From: an uncultured Polymorphobacter sp.
GTDB lineage: Bacteria; Pseudomonadota; Alphaproteobacteria; Sphingomonadales; Sphingomonadaceae
Reading direction: 5' to 3'
Length of the DNA stretch: 7,197 nt
NCBI GenBank assembly: GCA_937894055.1
Contig: CALDHQ010000576.1
Location: 1-7,197 of the forward strand
Below are positions 1-5,211 of this stretch, one piece after another. The notes under the pieces are model-generated. The model did not search any database, was not told where the DNA came from, and saw only the letters and a program-made list of their open reading frames with translations. Position numbers and translations under genes: made by a program. Position 1 is the first letter of the stretch. Every line of letters begins with the position of its first letter.

Positions 1-28
1 CGCGGATTTATGGCGCCTCACCAAAAAT

Positions 29-65
29 CGGGTGCAGGCCTCAGGCCTGCCCGCCGGAGGCTCTT
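29..65 (+). repeat. Palindromic intergenic repeat, copy A (REP-like)
   Basis: Short palindromic element lying directly after the pspF stop codon. It has an 8-bp perfect stem (34-41 GCAGGCCT with 43-50 AGGCCTGC) followed by the conserved tail CCGCCGGAGGCTCTT. Two more copies lie at 6163-6199 and 6219-6270. Read on the minus strand, as the end of the pspF transcript, the hairpin is followed within a few bases by five T (complement of 24-28), so it may act as the pspF terminator. Calling it a REP family is inference from three copies. Confidence 0.7.
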
Positions 66-66
66 T

Positions 67-1116
67 TCAAAGCATCCCGTGCCGCTTCAGCGCATGCCGC
101 AACTGGTCATAGCTCAGCGCCAAAGCCGCGGCAGTCGCACGCTGGTTATGGCGATGGCGGGCCAGCGTTTCGGTCAGGATGTCGTGTTCGTATTTGTTGA
201 TCGCGGCGCGCAGGTCGGGGACGGTGAGCGACGGGGCGGCGGGCAGGACGTCGGTGGTTGCGGCGACATCGGTGGTCGGGTCGATTTTGGGGGCCGGCAG
301 CGCGGGCACTTCGGTGCGCGTGGTCAGCGATTCGGTCGGGCGCCACGGCGAGTCGAACGCATCGAAGACGATGGCGCCGATCGGCACTTCGGCGTCGCCC
401 CAGCGGTAGAGCGAGCGTTCGACGACGTTCTTGAGTTCACGGACGTTGCCCGGCCAGGGGTAGTTGGCCAGTGCGGTGGTCGAGGCGGGGGTGAAGCCGG
501 GGAAGCCGCTCCAGCCGAGTTCGACAGCCATGCGGCGGGCGAAATGGTTCGACAGCAGCGCGATATCTTCCTTGCGGGCGCGCAGCGGCGGTAGGGTCAC
601 GACTTCGAAGCTGAGGCGGTCGAGCAGGTCGGCGCGGAAGCGGTTGGCGTGCGCGAGCGCGGGCAGGTCTTCGTTGGTGGCGCCGACGACGCGCACATCG
701 ACCGAAATCGGCCGGTTCGAGCCGAGCCGCGTCAGCTCGCCATATTCGACGACGCGCAGCAGGCGTTCCTGCGCGCCGGCCGACAAAGTGGCGATTTCGT
801 CGAGGAACAGCGTGCCGCCGTCGGCGTCTTCGAAGCGGCCGGCACGGGCGCGGGTGGCGCCGGTGAAGGCGCCGGATTCGTAACCGAACAGTTCGGCGTC
901 GATCAGGTTTTCGGGCAGCGCGGCGCAGTTCAGCGTCACCAGCGGCCCGCCCCAGCGCGGGGACAGGCGGTGCAGGCGCTCGGCGATCAGCTCCTTGCCG
1001 GTGCCGCGTTCGCCGATGACCAGCACCGGGCGGTTGAGTGCGGCCGCCAGGCTGGCGCGTTCGACGGCATCGAGAAAGCTCGGCGATTGGCCGACAAGTG
1101 TGGCGGGCGCTTGCAT
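67..1116 (-). CDS. pspF: PspF, sigma-54-dependent transcriptional activator of the phage-shock operon
   Basis: AAA+ bacterial enhancer-binding protein that remodels sigma-54 RNA polymerase at psp promoters. It has no N-terminal sensory domain: the AAA+ module starts almost at residue 1, as in PspF, which is held inactive by PspA. From the ATG at 1116 (349 aa) I see Walker A GERGTGKE (about 35-42), the sigma-54 contact loop GAFTGA (82-87), Walker B GGTLFLDEI (100-108), the arginine-finger region RFRADLLDRL (159-168), WPGNVREL, and a Fis-type helix-turn-helix in the last 25 residues (RATAAALALSYDQLRHALK). A Pro/Thr/Ala-rich linker of roughly 50 residues separates the two domains. An in-frame TTG at 1122 is an alternative start; neither start has a clear ribosome site. 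It is divergent from the psp operon, so PspF sites between them could also control pspF itself. Confidence 0.93.
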   Translation of the reverse strand: MQAPATLVGQSPSFLDAVERASLAAALNRPVLVIGERGTGKELIAERLHRLSPRWGGPLVTLNCAALPENLIDAELFGYESGAFTGATRARAGRFEDADGGTLFLDEIATLSAGAQERLLRVVEYGELTRLGSNRPISVDVRVVGATNEDLPALAHANRFRADLLDRLSFEVVTLPPLRARKEDIALLSNHFARRMAVELGWSGFPGFTPASTTALANYPWPGNVRELKNVVERSLYRWGDAEVPIGAIVFDAFDSPWRPTESLTTRTEVPALPAPKIDPTTDVAATTDVLPAAPSLTVPDLRAAINKYEHDILTETLARHRHNQRATAAALALSYDQLRHALKRHGML

Positions 1117-1150
1117 TCCCAATGTTTAGCGTAATTTCCCAATATTCAGC
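1116..1150 (+). promoter_or_regulatory. Tandem direct repeat, candidate PspF upstream activating sites
   Basis: TTCCCAATGTTTAGC (1116-1130) and TTCCCAATATTCAGC (1136-1150) match at 13 of 15 positions and start exactly 20 bp apart, about two helical turns, so both would face the same side of the DNA. They lie about 100-140 bp upstream of the predicted start of the psp transcript, a normal enhancer distance for a sigma-54 activator, and overlap the pspF start. Assignment to PspF is inference. Confidence 0.45.
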
Positions 1151-1174
1151 AAGGGTTCATCTTCAAAATTCGTC

Positions 1175-1218
1175 CGGAAAATGATAAAATCGTTCGATTT
1201 CAATGTGATAATTTTCCG
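1175..1218 (+). promoter_or_regulatory. Imperfect inverted repeat in the psp control region
   Basis: CGGAAAATGAT (1175-1185) and ATAATTTTCCG (1208-1218) are inverted copies matching at 10 of 11 positions. Between them lies a second, perfect 6-bp palindrome, AAATCG-TT-CGATTT (1187-1200). The stretch is unusually AT-rich for this window and sits just upstream of the sigma-54 promoter. It could be an operator, a bend site between enhancer and promoter, or part of the pspF promoter. Confidence 0.35.
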
Positions 1219-1226
1219 CACAAAGT

Positions 1227-1242
1227 TGGCACGCTCCATGCA
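1227..1242 (+). promoter_or_regulatory. Sigma-54 (-24/-12) promoter of the psp operon
   Basis: TGGCACG-ctcc-ATGCA fits the sigma-54 consensus TGGCACG-N4-TTGCA with one mismatch and the correct 12-bp GG-to-GC spacing (GG 1228-1229, GC 1240-1241). Transcription should begin near 1253, giving a leader of about 44 nt before the small gene at 1297. Its position between pspF and pspA is that expected from the known Psp system. Confidence 0.82.
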
Positions 1243-1296
1243 TTGCACTTGGCATGAGCCGCCAAGCAGCGGCCAAAGAGTTCAAGGAGAAGACCA

Positions 1297-1443
1297 ATGA
1301 CCACCCGTTTCCAGCAATTGACCCGCAGCCTCGTTGGCGTCGTCGGCGCCGTGCTGCTCGCCACCACCTGCCTCGTCGCCGCCACCGGCCCGGCGCAGGT
1401 TGCCGCAAATGAGACTTCAGTTTCGGTGTACCTGGCCGCCTGA
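1297..1443 (+). CDS. Small exported protein, first gene of the sigma-54 psp transcript
   Basis: 48-codon reading frame, ATG to TGA, with a strong ribosome site AAGGAG (1284-1289) seven bases before the ATG. The product has a basic start (MTTRFQQLTRS), a hydrophobic core at about 12-29 (VGVVGAVLLATTCLVAA) and small residues typical of signal-peptidase cleavage near 34-37 (AQVAA), leaving a mature peptide of only about 11-14 residues ending SVSVYLAA. The cysteine at 25 lacks a proper lipobox (T rather than G/A/S before it), so a lipoprotein is unlikely. It is the first gene after the sigma-54 promoter and is separated from pspA by a strong hairpin. I recognise no family. It could be a stress-induced peptide, or a leader whose translation affects pspA expression. 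Start, ribosome site and signal peptide together make it credible. Confidence 0.72.
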   Translation: MTTRFQQLTRSLVGVVGAVLLATTCLVAATGPAQVAANETSVSVYLAA

Positions 1444-1463
1444 TCCGCCAAGGGTACAACGAC

Positions 1464-1507
1464 CAGGCCGGGGCGGCTCCCTCACCCCCCCCTCACGCCC
1501 CGGCCTG
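1464..1507 (+). terminator. Strong hairpin between the small gene and pspA (attenuator, partial terminator or processing site)
   Basis: CAGGCCGGGGCG (1464-1475) and CGCCCCGGCCTG (1496-1507) form a perfect 12-bp GC-rich stem around a 20-nt C-rich loop. A short T run (1514-1517) follows seven bases later, too far for a classical intrinsic terminator. It lies inside the predicted transcript, 29 bases before the pspA ATG. It could reduce read-through or protect the short upstream message. Confidence 0.6.
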
Positions 1508-1535
1508 CCACCTCTTTTAGTAACGGAGTATCGCA

Positions 1536-2219
1536 ATGGGCATTTTCTCCCGCACCCGCGACATCATCGCCGCCAACATGACCGAGCTGCTCGACAAGTC
1601 GGAAGACCCGTCGAAGCTGATCCGCATGATCATCATGGAGATGGAGGAAACGCTCGTCGAAGTCCGTTCGGGCGCGGCGCGCACGATCGCCGACCAGAAG
1701 GAAATGCGCCGCGCGGTCGCCCGCGCCGAAGCCGCCGCCGAAAGCTGGGCCGAAAAGGCCGAGCTGGCGCTGTCGAAGGGCCGTGAAGACCTCGCGACCG
1801 CCGCGCTGGTCGAACGCGCCAAGGCCCGCAACTTCGCCGAAAGCACGCTGCAGGACGTCATCGCGCTCGACGAACATCTGTCGGCGAACGAGGAAGACAT
1901 CCGCAAGCTCGAAGCCAAGCTGCGCGAAGCCCGCCAGCGCCAGAACGCGCTGCTCGCCCGCATCGAAAGCGCCGACAGCCGCACCCGGATGCGCGCCATG
2001 TACAAGGGCCCGCGCATCGAGGATGCCTTCGCCAAGTTCGAAATCATCGAACGCCGCGCCGACATGGCCGAAGGCCGCGCCGATGCACTGTCGCTCGGCG
2101 GGCCGCTGGCCAGCCTTGAAGATGAAATCGCCGGCCTGCGCACCGATGACGGTGTCGCTGCCGAACTCGCCGCCATGAAGGCGCGCCTGGCTGCGGCCAA
2201 CACCAAGAACGAGGGCTAA
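1536..2219 (+). CDS. pspA: Phage shock protein A (PspA/IM30 family)
   Basis: Peripheral inner-membrane protein that binds stressed membranes, assembles into large oligomers and, in the known system, also inhibits PspF. The 227-aa length is normal for the family. The start MGIFSRTRDIIAANMTELLDK is the conserved amphipathic membrane-binding helix, followed by the family signature EDPSKLIRMIIMEMEETL (about 24-41) and a long, highly charged alpha-helical coiled coil through about residue 150, with a second helical part to the end. The start at 1536 is preceded by CGGAG (1524-1528). pspB begins three bases after the stop, so the two are co-transcribed. Confidence 0.96.
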   Translation: MGIFSRTRDIIAANMTELLDKSEDPSKLIRMIIMEMEETLVEVRSGAARTIADQKEMRRAVARAEAAAESWAEKAELALSKGREDLATAALVERAKARNFAESTLQDVIALDEHLSANEEDIRKLEAKLREARQRQNALLARIESADSRTRMRAMYKGPRIEDAFAKFEIIERRADMAEGRADALSLGGPLASLEDEIAGLRTDDGVAAELAAMKARLAAANTKNEG

Positions 2220-2222
2220 GTC

Positions 2223-2492
2223 ATGGATATCGATGCCACCGCGATGGTCGTCATTCCGACCATCTTCATCGGACTACCTTGGTTGATCCTGCACTACGTC
2301 ACGCAGTGGAAGCGCGCCAAGGGCATGACCGCCGAAGACGAGAACATGCTCGATGAAATGCATGAAACCGCCCGCCGGCTCGATGCCCGCCTCGAATCGA
2401 TCGAGCGCATCATGACCGTCGACCACCCCGGCTGGAAAGAACGCGCTACCGGCATCACCGACCAATCGGGTCGCACGCTGCCGCGCCACTGA
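2223..2492 (+). CDS. pspB: Phage shock protein B
   Basis: Small inner-membrane protein that works with PspC to signal membrane stress and release PspF from PspA. The 89-aa product has one N-terminal membrane helix (about 7-26, MVVIPTIFIGLPWLILHYV), a basic flank (KRAKG), then a coiled coil (about 38-63, LDEMHETARRLDARLESIER) and the PspB hallmark DHPGWKER near 67-74. It extends some 15 residues beyond a usual PspB (TGITDQSGRTLPRH). It starts three bases after pspA, consistent with translational coupling. Its coil-plus-tail resembles the C-termini of four downstream proteins. Confidence 0.93.
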   Translation: MDIDATAMVVIPTIFIGLPWLILHYVTQWKRAKGMTAEDENMLDEMHETARRLDARLESIERIMTVDHPGWKERATGITDQSGRTLPRH

Positions 2493-2515
2493 CCGCCGAA
2501 CACGGAGTTATTGTC

Positions 2516-2710
2516 ATGAATGAACTGTCCAAATCCTTCGCCCTCGACAAGGCCAACGCCCGTTTTCTCGGCGTCTGCGCCGGCATCGCCAACTACACCG
2601 GCTGGGATGTGACCTGGGTCCGCGTCGCCACGGCGGTGCTGACACTGGCGGGCTTCGGATCAGTGCTGCTGATCTACCTCGTCATCGCCTGGCTCGCACC
2701 CAACGCCTGA
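2516..2710 (+). CDS. pspC: PspC-domain protein, short form
   Basis: 64-aa membrane protein that is essentially a bare PspC domain: SFALDKANARFLGVCAGIAN, the GWDVTWVR motif (29-36), then a hydrophobic stretch (about 37-60) ending WLAPNA. It lacks the cytoplasmic or periplasmic C-terminal extension of ordinary PspC. Start supported by CGGAG twelve bases upstream (2502-2506). The domain core closely matches the next gene (GVCAG-I/V-A-N/D-Y then GWDVTWVR), so the pair looks like a tandem duplication. Which copy does the classical PspC job is not decidable from sequence alone. Confidence 0.88.
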   Translation: MNELSKSFALDKANARFLGVCAGIANYTGWDVTWVRVATAVLTLAGFGSVLLIYLVIAWLAPNA

Positions 2711-2742
2711 TCCAATTTCGCCCGCTTACAGGGAGCATTCCA

Positions 2743-3126
2743 ATGTCCGTCCGCCGCACCAGCTTCTACCTCGACAAGCGCAACAAGCGTTTCATGGGCG
2801 TCTGCGCCGGTGTCGCGGACTACTTCGGCTGGGATGTCACCTGGGTGCGCATCGCCGCGGTGGTGCTGACCGTGTCGGGCATCTTGAGCATCCTGCCGCT
2901 GATCTATCTCGCCACCGCTTGGATCGCCAATCCCAAGCCGAACGCGCTGTATGTCGAGGATGCCGAGCAGAACCAGTTCTGGACGCAGGTCCGCGTCGCA
3001 CCCAAGCGCACCATCCGCGAAGTGCGCTCGTCGTTCCGCGACGTCGACCGCCGGCTGCGTGATGTCGAGGCCTATATGACCTCGTCGAACGCCCGCCTTT
3101 CGAACGAAATCGAGCAGCTGCGCTAA
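2743..3126 (+). CDS. pspC: PspC-domain protein, long form with C-terminal coiled coil
   Basis: 127-aa protein: PspC domain at residues 8-62 (YLDKRNKRFMGVCAGVADYF, GWDVTWVR at 29-36, membrane segment about 37-62), a linker (63-88), then a charged amphipathic helix (89-127) ending ARLSNEIEQLR. This tail matches the ends of the next proteins in the operon (GRLSDDIEQLR, TALSAEIESLR), so the coil module seems shared between a PspC and the downstream membrane-coil proteins. Preceded by AGGGAG (2730-2735). This longer form is closer in size to classical PspC and is the likelier PspB partner. Confidence 0.9.
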   Translation: MSVRRTSFYLDKRNKRFMGVCAGVADYFGWDVTWVRIAAVVLTVSGILSILPLIYLATAWIANPKPNALYVEDAEQNQFWTQVRVAPKRTIREVRSSFRDVDRRLRDVEAYMTSSNARLSNEIEQLR

Positions 3127-3155
3127 GCGCGCCGGCTAGCAGGGGAGTCAGGGTC

Positions 3156-3449
3156 ATGGATTGGGGTTCACCGGTTTTCGTCCTCGTCATCATCGGGATG
3201 AGCATCGTCGCCTGGGTCATCACCACCGCCATCCGTGCCCGCCACGGCTATCCGGTCGAGAATGAATGGGGCGGGCTGACCCACAAGGCCCCCGCGATCG
3301 AACACCAGCGCCAGACCGAATTGCTGGTGCAGGAAAACGAACAACTGCGCGGCAAGCTCAGCCGCATCGAGGAACGGGTTGCGGTGCTCGAACGCATCGC
3401 CACCGACAAGGCCGGCCGACTGTCCGACGATATCGAGCAGCTGCGCTGA
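3156..3449 (+). CDS. Small membrane coiled-coil protein 1 of the psp operon (PspB-like architecture)
   Basis: 97-aa product of unknown function. One N-terminal membrane helix (about 6-26, PVFVLVIIGMSIVAWVITTAI) is followed by basic residues (RARH), a linker, and a coiled coil (about 50-97) ending ERVAVLERIATDK (73-85) and GRLSDDIEQLR. This is the layout of PspB, whose tail reads ARLESIERIMTVDHPGW here, but the HPGW hallmark is missing. A GGGGAG ribosome site (3141-3146) precedes the ATG, and the gene lies 29 bases after the long pspC. I infer a membrane-anchored helper able to form mixed coils with PspB or PspC. It could equally be an unrelated coil of similar composition. Confidence 0.85.
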   Translation: MDWGSPVFVLVIIGMSIVAWVITTAIRARHGYPVENEWGGLTHKAPAIEHQRQTELLVQENEQLRGKLSRIEERVAVLERIATDKAGRLSDDIEQLR

Positions 3450-3477
3450 CCGCACACCAACACAAAGGCTCAAGACC

Positions 3478-3747
3478 ATGGAAAACGTCATCTACGCCCT
3501 GATCCCGATCACCGCGCTGTCGATCCCGATCGTCGCCATCCTCGCCAGTCCGTTGAAGCGCTGGATCAGCATTCAGGAACGCAAGGTTGAACTCGCGGCG
3601 ACCACGGCGGGCGAAGCGGCGGCGCAATATGCTGCCAAGATCGAACGACTCGAAGCGCGCGTCCAGGTGCTCGAACGCATTGCCACCGACAAGGGCACCG
3701 CGCTGTCCGCCGAAATCGAAAGCCTGCGGCTGCCGCCGCTGAACTGA
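3478..3747 (+). CDS. Small membrane coiled-coil protein 2 of the psp operon
   Basis: 89-aa product, starting at the ATG at 3478 rather than at an upstream in-frame ATG (3379) that would overlap the previous gene by 71 bases. Membrane helix about 3-23 (NVIYALIPITALSIPIVAIL), basic flank (KRW), then a continuous coil (about 32-84) rich in Ala and Glu with RVQVLERIATDKG (61-73) and ALSAEIESLR (75-84). At DNA level 3666-3694 is identical to 3383-3411 in the preceding gene except for one base, which points to recent duplication or strong selection on this motif. Function not known; the operon position suggests a role in envelope stress. Confidence 0.83.
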   Translation: MENVIYALIPITALSIPIVAILASPLKRWISIQERKVELAATTAGEAAAQYAAKIERLEARVQVLERIATDKGTALSAEIESLRLPPLN

Positions 3748-3775
3748 CCGGCATTTGTAACAGGGAAACTCCGAA

Positions 3776-4036
3776 ATGGCCGAACTTTCCATCCCGCTGA
3801 TGATCGTGCTGATCGTTGCGATCACCACCTTCGGACGCATCTACCGCCAGCGCCACGCGCATCCGGCGCAGCCCGTCGACGCGCTCAGCCTGACCGAGGC
3901 GGCGCAGATGAAATCCGAAATCCACCGGCTCAACGAGCGCATCCAGGTGCTCGAACGCCTCGCCGTCGACCCCGCCAAGCGCCTGTCCGACCAGATCGAC
4001 GCGCTCGGCGACCCGAAACTCATTGATCGCAAATAG
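3776..4036 (+). CDS. Small membrane coiled-coil protein 3 of the psp operon
   Basis: 86-aa product: membrane helix about 4-22 (LSIPLMIVLIVAITTFGRI), basic patch RIYRQRH, a linker rich in Ala and Pro, then a coil (about 40-77) with ERIQVLERLAVD (54-65) and KRLSDQIDAL (68-77). It keeps the module of its two upstream neighbours and ends with a short polar tail (GDPKLIDRK). A ribosome site AGGGAAA precedes it (3761-3767). The closest comparison within the window is protein 2. The product resembles what annotation pipelines often call an envelope-stress or hypothetical membrane protein; no function can be claimed. Confidence 0.84.
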   Translation: MAELSIPLMIVLIVAITTFGRIYRQRHAHPAQPVDALSLTEAAQMKSEIHRLNERIQVLERLAVDPAKRLSDQIDALGDPKLIDRK

Positions 4037-4048
4037 GGAGTATCGCTC

Positions 4049-4300
4049 ATGTTCCCCGTTGAATCACTCGTCGTGCTCGGCACCTGCAGCCTGATCGCCA
4101 TTGCCGTCATCGGCGCGGTGTTCGCCTGGAGCTGGAAGGGCTGGCTGCAACTGCGCCACCACCAGCTCGATGCCGGACACTATGCCGGCGGCCCGGCAAC
4201 CGGCGGCGACATTCCTGCCGTCGCCAACCGCATCGACCTCGCCGACCTGCGCGAACGCATCAAGAAGCTCGAAGCGATTGCCGCCGGCGTCGATTTCTAA
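4049..4300 (+). CDS. Small membrane coiled-coil protein 4 of the psp operon, divergent and shortened
   Basis: 83-aa last gene of the operon. Membrane helix about 6-28 (SLVVLGTCSLIAIAVIGAVF) followed by WSWKGW, a Gly/Pro linker, and only the first part of the shared coil: LADLRERIKKLEAIAAGVDF (64-83). The RLS-x-x-I-x-x-L half is absent, so the module is cut short, though no frameshift is visible. It begins 12 bases after the previous stop with ribosome site GGAG; the ten bases GGAGTATCGC (4037-4046) are identical to those before pspA (1525-1534). A terminator-like hairpin follows immediately. Confidence 0.82.
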   Translation: MFPVESLVVLGTCSLIAIAVIGAVFAWSWKGWLQLRHHQLDAGHYAGGPATGGDIPAVANRIDLADLRERIKKLEAIAAGVDF

Positions 4301-4303
4301 TCA

Positions 4304-4340
4304 CCTCTGATCCTCCCCGCTTTCGGGGAGGATCAAGAGG
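4304..4340 (+). terminator. Terminator-like hairpin at the end of the psp operon
   Basis: TGATCCTCCCCG (4308-4319) pairs perfectly with CGGGGAGGATCA (4324-4335) around a CTTT loop; four further pairs (4304-4307 with 4337-4340) extend the stem past one bulged base. It starts four bases after the last psp stop codon. No clear T run follows on the plus strand, so termination may be incomplete or the hairpin may mainly protect the 3' end. Confidence 0.65.
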
Positions 4341-4382
4341 CTCCACTTGACCTTGGCGCTGCCACGGGGCACCGCATGCGGC

Positions 4383-4790
4383 ATGGCAGCCCCCACCACC
4401 TTCGATGACGTCGAGGCCGAATTCGAAGCCTTCGACGATTGGGACGACCGCTACCGCCTGCTCATCGAGCTCGGCCGGACGCTGGAGCCCATGCCCGACG
4501 CGCTCAAGACCGATGCCACCCGCGTCCGCGGCTGCGCCAGCCAGGTCTGGCTCTACCCCACCCGAAACGGCGATACGCTGCATTTCATGGCCGACAGCGA
4601 CGCCGCCATCGTGAAGGGGCTGGTGGCGCTGGTGCTGTTGCTGGTGCAGGACCAGCCGGCGGCGGCCGTGAATGTTGCCGATATCCGCACGCGGCTTGAC
4701 CAGCTCGGTCTGGCGAAGCACCTTTCGTCGAACCGCACGCAGGGACTGGCCTCAATGATCGCACGTATCGGCGAACTCGCGCATGAATGA
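4383..4790 (+). CDS. sufE: SufE-family cysteine desulfuration protein
   Basis: Sulfur-transfer partner of the cysteine desulfurase SufS: it takes the persulfide sulfur on its own cysteine and passes it on for iron-sulfur cluster assembly in the cytoplasm. From the ATG at 4383 the product has 135 aa, normal for the family. Family features are FDDWDDRYRLLIELG (17-31), the catalytic loop TRVRGCASQVWL with Cys51, and the conserved C-terminal helix LGLAKHLSSNRTQGLASM. A TTG at 4347 is in frame but would add an atypical low-complexity extension. Its last 8 bases overlap the next gene. No sufS or sufBCD is present here, so it is a stand-alone sufE. Confidence 0.93.
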   Translation: MAAPTTFDDVEAEFEAFDDWDDRYRLLIELGRTLEPMPDALKTDATRVRGCASQVWLYPTRNGDTLHFMADSDAAIVKGLVALVLLLVQDQPAAAVNVADIRTRLDQLGLAKHLSSNRTQGLASMIARIGELAHE

Positions 4791-5211
4791 AGCTGTCCGC
4801 ACCAGCCTGATGGGCCGCGCGCTCGATCATGTGCCGCACATGCGGGCGCTCGGCATCAGTTTCCGCGGCATCGAGGATGGCTGGGTCGAGCTCGAAATGG
4901 CCTATTCGCCCGACCTCGTCGCCTATCCCGACAGCGGCGTCATCGCCAATGGCGCGATCTTCGCGCTGATGGATTCGACCGCCGGCATCGCCGTCGTCAC
5001 CGGGCTGCGCCAGTCGATGCCGATTGCCACGATCGACATGCGGCTCGACTATCTGCACCCGCCGGCGCCGTTCGAGCGGCTGATCGGCCGCGCGCAATGC
5101 TACAAATACACGCGCTCGATGGCGTTCGTGCGCGGGCTTGCCTATCAGGACAGCATCGATCACCCCGTCGCCAATATGGTCGGCAGCTTCGTGCTGCCGG
5201 GTGCTGCATGA
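4783..5211 (+). CDS. PaaI-family hotdog thioesterase, first of a pair
   Basis: 142-aa hotdog-fold protein, predicted to hydrolyse acyl-CoA or a related thioester; the substrate cannot be read from sequence. The long helix region GVIANGAIFALMDSTAG (52-68) aligns with the PaaI motif that carries the catalytic acid, here probably Asp64. The usual His-Gly-Gly before it is replaced by Ala-Asn-Gly, which may alter or weaken catalysis. The strand IATIDMRLDYLHP (81-93) is also typical of the family. The gene overlaps sufE by 8 bases and the next gene by 4 (ATGA), so all three should be translated from one message. The two hotdog proteins may form a mixed oligomer. Confidence 0.88.
   Translation: MNEAVRTSLMGRALDHVPHMRALGISFRGIEDGWVELEMAYSPDLVAYPDSGVIANGAIFALMDSTAGIAVVTGLRQSMPIATIDMRLDYLHPPAPFERLIGRAQCYKYTRSMAFVRGLAYQDSIDHPVANMVGSFVLPGAA

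Noticed and set aside
1254..1430. Plus-strand frame from ATG 1254 overlapping the small exported-peptide gene
   Set aside because: No ribosome site, starts at the predicted transcript start, and turns into an Arg run, as expected from reading GC-rich codons out of frame.
1163..1459. 98-codon minus-strand frame over the psp control region
   Set aside because: It overlaps the sigma-54 promoter and small gene, with an Arg/Trp-rich translation lacking any motif.
1517..2206. 229-codon open frame antisense to pspA
   Set aside because: Ser/Arg/Ala-rich translation with no motif; it mirrors the codon bias of pspA, whose identity is certain.
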